Shown: positions 55,180 to 64,000 of the stretch, in pieces | Layout: each line of letters starts with the position of its first letter | Numbering within the stretch: position 1 is the first letter of the stretch | Source of the DNA: Corythucha ciliata | Lineage: Eukaryota > Arthropoda > Insecta > Hemiptera > Tingidae | DNA length: 64,000 bases | Direction of reading: 5' to 3' | Assembly: GCA_038030265.1 (NCBI GenBank) | Contig: CM075939.1 | Location: 25,215,253 to 25,279,252 of the forward strand | Notes under the pieces: generated by a model | What the model was told of the DNA's origin: nothing | Seen by the model: the letters and a program-made list of their open reading frames with translations, nothing else | Database searches by the model: none | Position numbers and translations under genes: made by a program

Positions 55180-55307
55180 TAATATCAACATTTAAATGCG
55201 CTATACGAGGTATGCCATATTCTTTCGTTTTTAATACTACAGCTTGCATTTTTTAAAATATATTATATATATATAATTATTTCCCTTTGCTCGTGATGCT
55301 ACTTGAT

Positions 55308-57160
<1,853 letters not shown>

Positions 57161-58140
57161 CTTCGTATATTTTTTGCCTAGATTTTTCGAACGAAACTGT
57201 AATAAACGGCGAAACGATTGCCCGAACTCGACTGACTAGCTGTGAAGAATAAGCGAAATGTGGCGATCACCTCCCTCCCACCCTACGACATTGTAGGAGA
57301 ATTTCGGAGGAAAGAGTTACTTGCGTTCAATTTCGACTTTTTTTGTGAGTGTGTGTGTTTTTTTTTACAACGGAAAACAGTGACGTTCGTGAATAAATGT
57401 ACGTCAAGGGCATGGTTTTTGCAGGCTATTATCACATGCTACTCTTGAAATGAAGAGCTCTGCCCCTGAAGCTCTGACTGAATGGATTGCAATCTGTAAC
57501 CAACAGGAAACCTGTCAATAATGCGTGAATGCTCTGAGTCTAAGGTGAATTGAGTGAATTGAATGAGTCCAACAACCATCCAATGAGTTCACACTGGAGT
57601 TGTTTAAAAGCTCAAATTCTACAATTCCCCCGGCTAAGTACAAATAAAAAACTTAACTGCACCAAACATTGTTCTTAAGACATTTTAAGATTTGATTCGA
57701 GGCTCCCTCCAGTTGCCTACAGACGGGATGGCAAGGGGTAGGGGTTTAAGTTTTAAAAAAAGATTTAAAATGTGTTAGGGTATGTTTATGCGGTGAGTAA
57801 AGAGGAGAGCTGCGAGGAGAGCATAGCCGAGAATATTGTCATTGTTTTCCAATGGAAATGTTGGTTGAAGCTGCGCGATGCAAGAGGATAGCGGTGATAA
57901 TTTCTAGGTTCACTTTCTTATCTTTGATCATGATCATGAATCATAATTTAATTTAAGTGTAAGTGTAGTGACAAACAATAATAATGATAATAATAAGTAT
58001 ATAAGATAATAATTAGTACATATAAGAATTTCTGGTGTCTGTGTGACTCGACGTCTTCAGATGTCAACGGTGCGATGGGTGTGATACCCCCTAAGTAACT
58101 GTTCCGTTTTGAAAGTAGACTTTTTTCTCGAAAACTTGAG
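57161..58140. other. Got1 5' flank and intergenic DNA
   Basis: No TATA box or other promoter element can be named with confidence. TTAGGGTATGTTTATGCGG at 57775 could be the left end of the Harbinger relic that follows, since TTA plus a G-run start fits that group, but no right end was found. Confidence 0.35.
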
Positions 58141-58273
58141 ATGGATACTGAACTTTTAATTAGTGAAGTATACTTGAGGGCCCCACTTTGGGACAAACTT
58201 GACGGAAACCACCACAATAGATACGTTCTAGACAAGATGTGGAACGAAGTAGCTGAAATTCTTCAAATGACTC
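58141..58273 (+). pseudogene. MADF-domain N-terminal exon of a Harbinger relic
   Basis: ATG at 58141 opens MDTELLISEVYLRAPLWDKL, then NHHNRYVLDKMWNEVAEILQ, a MADF pattern (L-I-x-V-x3-P-x-L-W-D, R.., W-x2-V-A-x2-L). It ends at a good donor, CTC/GTAAGT; without splicing a stop follows at once. No following exon was found before the transposase fragment at 58437. In Harbinger transposons such proteins act beside the transposase, and the neighbour supports that origin. It could also be a host MADF gene fragment, which I think less likely. Confidence 0.55.
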
Positions 58274-58436
58274 GTAAGTAGGTAACATTATTTATTTACA
58301 AAAATTATTTGAAAGTATTACCATTGATTTTGAGAAAAGTACATTTCAAAGAGATCTCGAGTATGCTTCGCCGATTGATTTGGTTTACCGGTGGATACTT
58401 GGCTTTCAACTATTTATTGCAGAATTAATGGTTAGT

Positions 58437-58650
58437 TTAGGCTGTGTTGCATCCCCTGTCGGTTATTATGTTAATGCAGTGTACAAAAATACATTTGACG
58501 ATGTCATCTGCTCCCTCCACTGAAGTTTGGATCGCTGCTCCCAAGATTCTCCATTTGTAAATATTACCAAAGGCACACTCGACCGTTCTTCGACAACGGT
58601 TGCCAGATGACCGGTTTTCGAACAGCCAGGCCGGTCCCTCGACCGGTCTA
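58437..58650 (-). pseudogene. Harbinger transposase (DDE_Tnp_4) C-terminal fragment
   Basis: The last ~65 codons of a 154-codon minus-strand frame read FENRSSGNRCRRTVECAFGN, then YKWRILGAAIQ and DDIVKCIFVHCINI. This matches the C-terminal part of PIF/Harbinger transposases (R-R-x-V-E-x-A-F-G, R-x-L, a short linker, then I-V-x-A-C-x-L-H-N). The N-terminal part of the frame lies in a palindrome (58697-59051) and is not transposase, so the gene is broken at about 58650. The usual H-N is altered to H-C-I-N. Confidence 0.65.
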
Positions 58651-58696
58651 ATGTAAAACCGGTTTTCGGTTTTGCTCATTTTGAAATAATTTTTTC

Positions 58697-59051
58697 GGGT
58701 CCTCCTAATTTGCGGACCAACATAATGAATTCTACGGGCCAGCCCATAGCTCTCCGTAAAGCGTTCCGACTGGGCTGATTTTCTGTAAATATACTCTACT
58801 CCAGTGACAGTACAAGCCATCAAAATTTGATGACGATCCGGTAATTTGCTGACCCCCCTCTCCCCACACCGCAACGAGTTGAATTCTGCGGACCAGCCCA
58901 TTCTCGCTGTGGCATCAAATTTTGATGGCTTGTACTGCCACCGGAGTAGAGTATATTTACAGAAAATCAGCCCAGTCCGAACGCTTTACGGAGAGTTATT
59001 ATGGGCTGGTCCGCAGAATTCGTTTTGTTGGTCCGCAAATTAGGAGGACCC
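58697..59051. repeat. foldback repeat, arms of about 140 bp
   Basis: 58697-58836 (GGGTCCTCCTAATTTGCGG, then GACTGGGCTGATTTTCTG, AGTACAAGCCATCAAAATTT) is the inverse of 58912-59051 with few changes. It joins directly to the truncated transposase fragment. Confidence 0.85.
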
Positions 59052-59557
59052 AATTTTTCTTAATTTTTCCTCATTAAACTATTCGTAAGGGAACTTATCG
59101 ACAAGGATTTATTAATTAAAAACGTCGGAGAAGTTTTCAAAGCTTGGCGTGACTTGTGCAGGCCGGCGCCGCGCTAACTCTCAGCCTAGGTAGGGCCTAT
59201 TGTACTATCAGTTCCAGCAATTCAATCACTGTATTGTATGCTTAACAGCGTGGTGACCTTGAATCAACGTTGTCCATTTGCGTAAAATTCTGCTCTGGGC
59301 AGTTCATTTCCATCCTTCTTTTACATTAATATTTAATTAAGAGAAAACGCGTGGACATTTACTTTCGCGAGGAGATTTTTTGGGAATGGAAAACGCTGTT
59401 AGGCCCTCCTCAAATTGAACCCAGCCCTCACCCAAGCATCCTTAAGAACATGATTTTATGAAGTCAACACAGACATACTGGTTCACAATTTCAATTATTT
59501 TTTGCCCGTGCGTGGGAGTGGCCTGGGTTTAATTTACAGTGAGTCACTCACCCGGTA
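59052..59557. other. intergenic DNA with a MITE fragment
   Basis: 59272-59318 (CCATTTGCGTAAAATTCTGC, CAGTTCATTTCCATCC) is an arm of the family seen at 9784-9960. The remainder has no recognised feature. Confidence 0.45.
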
Positions 59558-61044
59558 TACAGGGTGGAAGGGGATAAGTGTGACAAAAAAATTTGGGTGA
59601 AAGTAGACCACATTTGCGACCGAAATCACCATATACACCATGGTCCGAAAATCAAAACCCTTCGAGATATGATTTTTCTAACGATTTTTAAGGCTTACAT
59701 AATTTTGTTTAACTAACGGCGAGAAACTCGCATTTAATTTGAATTTTTGCAACTTTTGGTGATGGATTCGGAAAGAGCACACTATGTTCTGTCAGGATTA
59801 GCCATTTTCGATAGACGTTAACTATTTTATGTGCCCTTAAATGCGGCTCAAAGTCGTGCAAATCGGGGAATTAATTTTTTTCAAAAAAAGTCAGTCCTCG
59901 TTTGTCCACACTAAATCTGATTGTACGGACAATCCGTGATTCAGAAAAACATCTTCAAAGTGTCCTTTACAAAAATAGTCATGAGCGTTTTCTTCGTTGT
60001 TTGGCGATTTTTCGTCAGAAATGACGATTTCTTAGAAAAAATAATGATTTTTCTCTTCAAAATCGCTTGTTTTGACCTGAAAAATTCGATCAATCATTGT
60101 GATTTTAAGACGCTAAAACGGTATAAAACCACATCCAAAGCTATCCTTAGAGTGGAATTCAATGTGTGCGTCTACCAAAGTATCAAAAAATGTCGCTCCG
60201 GCCGCTGGCTGTCGGGTTAAGTGCATTACACTACTACAAGTTTCGACGTTTTTAGTTATTTAGCTATTATTCGGCATTAATTAACATTTCACGTTGTTAA
60301 TCTACATTTTTATAGCCATTCTTGCCGAATAATCGCAAATTAAGTTAAATTAACGAAATTCGTATTTCGTGAAATGTACTCTATCCGTCACCCCAGCTGC
60401 CGGAGCGACATTTTTTGTTACTTTGGTAGGCGGGCATAATCAGTTCGATTCAACGTATAGCTTTGGATTAGGTTTTATACCGTTTTAGCGTCTTAAAATC
60501 ACAATGATTGATCGAATTTTTCAGGTCAAAACAAGCGATTTTGAAGAGAAAAATCATTATTTTTTCTAAGAAATCGTCATTTCTGACGAAAAATCGCCAA
60601 ACAACTAAGAAAACGCTTATGACTATTCTTGTAAAGGACACTTTGAAGATGTTTTCCTGAATCACGGGTTGTCCGTACACTCAGATTTAGTGGGGACAAA
60701 CGGGGACTGACTTTTTTTGGAAAAAAAATAATTCCCCGATTTGCACGACTTTGAGCCGCATTTAAGGGCACATAAAATAGTTAACGTCTATCGAAAATGG
60801 CTAATCCTGACAGAACATAGTGTGCTCTTTCCGAATCCATCACCAAAAGTTGCAAAAATTCAAATTGAATGCGAGTTTCTCGCCGTTAGTAAAAAAAAAT
60901 GATGTAAGCCTTAAAAATCGTTAGAAAAATCATATCTCGAAGGGTTTTGATTTTCGGACCATGGTGTATATGGTGATTTCGGTCGCAAATGAGGCCTACT
61001 ATCACCCAAAAATTTTTGTCACACTTATCCCCTTCCACCCTGTA
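59558..61044. mobile_element. 1.49 kb foldback DNA element with TA target
   Basis: The outer ends are TACAGGGTGGAAGGGGATAA on the left and its inverse complement on the right, with TA outside on both sides (59556-59557 and 61045-61046). Arms of about 650 bp are inverse complements with few differences. The centre 60190-60412 has the mirrored words GTCGCTCCGGCCGCTGGC and CCAGCTGCCGGAGCGAC around about 150 bp of spacer. Mirrored frames in both arms (MYGQ..VIQ..) have no domain I know. TA duplication suggests mobilisation by a Tc1/mariner-type transposase. Confidence 0.8.
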
Positions 61045-61525
61045 TATTTGTATAAATACACGCATTGTTTATATTTGTATATTAGTCCAGTCAAGGAATG
61101 TAAAAAAAAGGGGGTCTAGACTGCAATAATTCATAAAGAATTTTTCTCTTCGGGAATGTGTTCGGAGGTGTCCGGGCGTCACCTCACCAAAAGTCCCCGA
61201 GTTTTCGCGTGGAGCGTGACTCTGGAGAGGGCGAAAAGTGCGACCATTTCGGGTTTTCACCAATATCTAGGAAACTACTAGCGTTAGCGCCTAGACGCCG
61301 AAATGCAAAAATAACGTTCGCATAATTTCTGATAAATTCGCCTCTATTCATTTTTTTCATTTGCGTAGCGGTTACCGATATATGCTCCGTGGAATTTGGG
61401 GGAGAAACTGTTGCAAGACAAAAGTATGAAAACCGGTGGGACTAGAGGGGGAAAAGATTGCATTCGATTTTGGCCTCGGCTGATGTTTTCTTTATGTTAA
61501 AACGTTATATTTCACGTAATATCCT
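61045..61525. other. intergenic DNA with a TTAGTCCAGTCAA-type end
   Basis: ATTAGTCCAGTCAAGGAATG at 61081 and the following run of A and G resemble the left end of the element at 52908. The partner end was not found. No gene. Confidence 0.4.
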
Positions 61526-61995
61526 CGGTATCACCCTTGAACTGTACCGTCTGTCGCCTTTCAAACATAAAAAAATGATATGCATTTTTCAAACGCCGCT
61601 CCTTCCGGTTGACTGCGTCTAAAAAGGTCGCTAGACATTGTGATTACTCGTCAAGGTGTCTACTTTGGTAATCTATGCTCAAAATTTGGGGTAGCTGAGG
61701 GACAATTTCGAGAAAAGTTGCGTAGACTACGAAAAATCGAAGCATTTGGATGTTATTTTTCGGTCAAAAATAACATCCAAATGCTCTACGCAACTTTTCT
61801 CAAAATTGTCCCTCAGCTACCCCAAATTTTGAGCATAGATTACTAAAGTAGACACCTTGACGAGTAATCACAATGTCTGGCGACCTTTTTAGACGCAGTC
61901 AACCAGATGGAGCGGCGTTTGAAAAATGCATATCATTTTTTTATGTTTGAAATGCGACAGACGGTACAGTTCAAGGGTGATACCGTGAATTATCG
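61526..61995. repeat. 470 bp near-perfect palindrome
   Basis: The left arm (CGGTATCACCCTTGAACTGT .. GATGTTATTTTT) and its inverse on the right meet at 61756-61765 with almost no spacer. Few mismatches, so it is young or maintained. Open frames inside are mirror artefacts. Confidence 0.85.
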
Positions 61996-62174
61996 CTTTT
62001 TCTACACTTTATCTGTGAATAAGCATTTTTTTCCGATATTATCCGTGGTCTGCGGATTTGCTGTTTTTCTCAATTTTAGCCGCGAATTTGCTCTTTTTCT
62101 CAATTTTACAGTGAGAATTAGACATTTTTATTAATTTTTACCGCAATTTAGCGATTTGTTCACATTTAGCCATT
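61996..62174. repeat. phrase array, CTCAATTTTAGCCGCGAATT type
   Basis: Five or so phrases of about 35 bp, such as CTCAATTTTAGCCGCGAATT then TGCTCTTTTT, with variation. The same phrase occurs at 28010, 29395, 31515 and, inverse, at 37120-37350. Confidence 0.7.
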
Positions 62175-62179
62175 TTACT

Positions 62180-62660
62180 TCCATGTTCCCGTAGGGAAGG
62201 AAGTTTGGTAATGGCAAAAACAAAACAAAATTTTAGCTGACACCAGATTCGTGTTCCTGGACCCCGAAAAGGCCTAAATCTCGATTTTCAGTATGGCGTC
62301 TGTCGTACGTCGTCCTCTTTTTTCTCGACAGATCTGGACGAGTGATGGCTCAAAAGTTGTGTCTTCATCTCTGGATGTACACCGTAAAATTTGAAAACGA
62401 TTGGTTGAGCGATTTGGAAGATATTATAACAAATGTGTTCGAAGTAAAAATGGTTGGACCCTTATAATTCCAAGAGAATATTATAAAATTTGATGATCGA
62501 TCGTTCAAAATCGTCATCTAGGTTCCTAGAAGACGCTGCTAAAATTTGAATAAGATTTGTTGAGCGGTACAGTTGCTAAGGTTTGTAATGCGTTTCAGCT
62601 CTTTTCTTGCCCCAAACCTATCTCCTATCAGAATTTTAGTCCAATTTCCTCTCATGATGG
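62180..62660. repeat. dispersed repeat, copy 2 (pair at 16030-16460)
   Basis: Begins CCCGTAGGGAAGGAAGTTTG and ends CCAAACCTATCTCCTATCAG. It carries an extra segment, CTGGACGAGTGATGGCTC to TACACCGTAAAA, absent from the first copy. No hAT ends are beside it here, so the repeat moved or existed independently of that element. Confidence 0.8.
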
Positions 62661-63369
62661 CTAGAAGTTATTTTTAATGTCCACAGGAGCTATGAAATGC
62701 TAAAAAGCCGACCACGCTTCTTATGTGGCGCTTCCCTAGGCTCTTTTCACTAAAGAACGGGAGACCTGGCGTGATTCTTCTAATGAAGTGTTAAAATTAG
62801 CGTCAACGCCGAGAGTACAAGGAATCTACCACCACCTCCGGGCTTGACGGCCGGCAGCGGCGAGTGGTCCAAGTAACAATAATTATGGATCCTTCGGTTA
62901 GGGGTGGGGGCTGAGAAACTATCCTTCACATTTGAATTCATGTCTCACCGCCCCTAGATGAAATTAGCATACCACCATAGCCCATAGCCGTCTTATTTTG
63001 CAAAGTACAGGGGCCCGCTAAGAACATAATCCCAAGTGATTATCGCTCCAACACGACAATTTTCCTACGTTTTTTCTGTTTCTAGCGTGCCTGCTGCCCT
63101 CATGATTCACGTAAATACACACCATTCGAAAGGCCATCGAATGGAGAAGTTTTCATCAATTTTGCCACTCATGAGACCATAAAACAGCTGACGTACGCCA
63201 CCTTGAAATTCACCTGCTATTTTTGGCATTTCATTTTTCCTGTGTTTGCATGCGGATTACATGTTCAAATTAGCTCCGAAAACCCATTCTAATGACAGAT
63301 TCGAGAAGGACATTTACTGCTCTTTCCGAATCAGTCATTAGTTTTAGTCTAAACTAGGATTGCGCGCTG
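62661..63369. other. intergenic DNA, no gene seen
   Basis: No exon or repeat family recognised. Confidence 0.4.
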
Positions 63370-64000
63370 TTAATCCGCTCTTTGTGTAAAAAAGTCACGA
63401 AGAGCGAGAAAAACAGGAAAATGCCGATATCTCGTAAGGTAACCACTTTCGACCATATGTTCATAGGTATGCTGCTTAGCCGATGCTTCTGTAGGTGGTA
63501 AAGCCGAAATGTCGAACTTGGTATTCAATACCGACGTAGTGAAAACTTTGTACCTAAGATCATTCAGCTTCAACACACCGGGCCGAGCACCCTACCACGT
63601 CAAAAAACATTTGTCTCCTGATATCTGGATAGCATCGTGGGAAGAGACGGGATCAAGAAAGGCTTTTGCAGCATCTCTGATGTCTTTGTTTTTCACGTAC
63701 AACTTAAAAAACCGGATCTTTCCTTTTCTAAAGACCGCAAACGTAGTATCGCATCCAGTGAAAGTGTGAAAAAAAAGTATACCGGCATCCATACCTAGCT
63801 CTTGCAATGCTTTTGATGAATACGTCTTTGTGGGTTGATTTCCACGTCGGGCTTTACGATATATATATATTTGTCAGGGGAAGTCCTTGCTGCAAGGAGC
63901 ACGAGTAGGTCGACATCTTGGCTGACTACTGCAACAAAGTTTGAATACTCACAAATCTCAACGGCGGAATTTGTTATTAAAGAATCCGCGTCTCCAGGTG
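63370..64000 (-). pseudogene. GCDTT-type transposon-associated protein, broken
   Basis: The minus strand carries, in order, DADSLITNSAVEICEYSN, VAVVSQDVDLLVLLAA, GILFFHTFTGCDTTFAVFRK, GKIRFFKL and LNDLRYKVFTT..LPPTEASAKQH. This order (an acidic DAD stretch, DVDLLVLL, then FTGCDTT..KGK, then LPPT..A..H) is that of a widespread family of uncharacterised animal proteins that I associate with transposable elements and PIN-like folds. It is cut by the window edge, shifted in frame near 63835, and has an in-frame TAG at 63592, so it is dead. Function of the family is not known to me. Confidence 0.7.

Noticed and set aside
58651..58901. N-terminal half of the 154-codon frame at 58.4-58.9 kb as part of a transposase
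   Set aside because: It lies in one arm of a palindrome and has no DDE domain features; only the last ~65 codons match.
59921..60680. Mirror open frames of 99 and 70 codons in the foldback arms
   Set aside because: The same protein appears on both strands because the arms are inverse copies; no known domain and no flanking gene structure.

Overview
This is nuclear DNA of an animal, almost certainly an arthropod. The intron-split kinesin heavy chain follows insect KHC nearly residue for residue as I know that family. The window carries four protein-coding loci with spliceosomal introns and, between and inside them, a dense mixture of transposon remnants, foldback (palindromic) elements and degenerate repeats. 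Nothing in it points to a bacterial or organellar source. I cannot name the species from the sequence.

Genes, left to right: (1) kinesin heavy chain (Khc/KIF5) on the minus strand, 26928 down to 3846, 16 coding exons, 980 residues, with a 17.2 kb first intron filled by repeats; (2) a testis-specific serine/threonine kinase (TSSK-like) on the minus strand, 35939 down to 34612, four exons recognised, one intron with a GC donor, last exon not found; (3) MCM-binding protein (MCMBP) on the plus strand, 43334 to 55138, nine exons, 536 residues; (4) cytosolic aspartate aminotransferase (Got1) on the minus strand, 57160 down to 55308, eight exons, 406 residues. MCMBP and Got1 are tail to tail, 169 bp apart, and share a palindromic AATAAATTTATT that gives a poly(A) signal to each strand.

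Mobile DNA: a Penelope-like retroelement (RT plus GIY-YIG, 37901-39427) sits in a 2.1 kb inverted repeat with a second copy. Between the arms are a hammerhead ribozyme-like core and the start codon region of a further unit. Hammerhead-like cores of other families occur near 30.6 kb and 54.7 kb. A hAT-type element (15919-17051) has a perfect 8 bp target duplication. A Harbinger-type element (13904-14521) carries part of a MADF-domain protein, and a second Harbinger relic at 58.1-58.65 kb has a MADF exon facing a transposase C-terminus. A 1.5 kb foldback element (59558-61044) is flanked by TA. A 1.9 kb element (44334-46212) is crowded with AACGTT words. tRNA-Asn-like sequences with a GGT anticodon form a 324 bp tandem repeat near 31 kb and reappear inside a palindromic insertion at 41.6 kb. 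A nearly identical 1.5 kb tandem duplication lies at 20.7-23.8 kb. A pseudogene of a GCDTT-type transposon-associated protein is at the right edge.

A striking background feature is long runs of loosely repeated 30-45 bp phrases that share a core like CGCGAATT or CGCGAAATT. They fill parts of the Khc and MCMBP introns and several intergenic stretches. I do not recognise these as a named repeat family.
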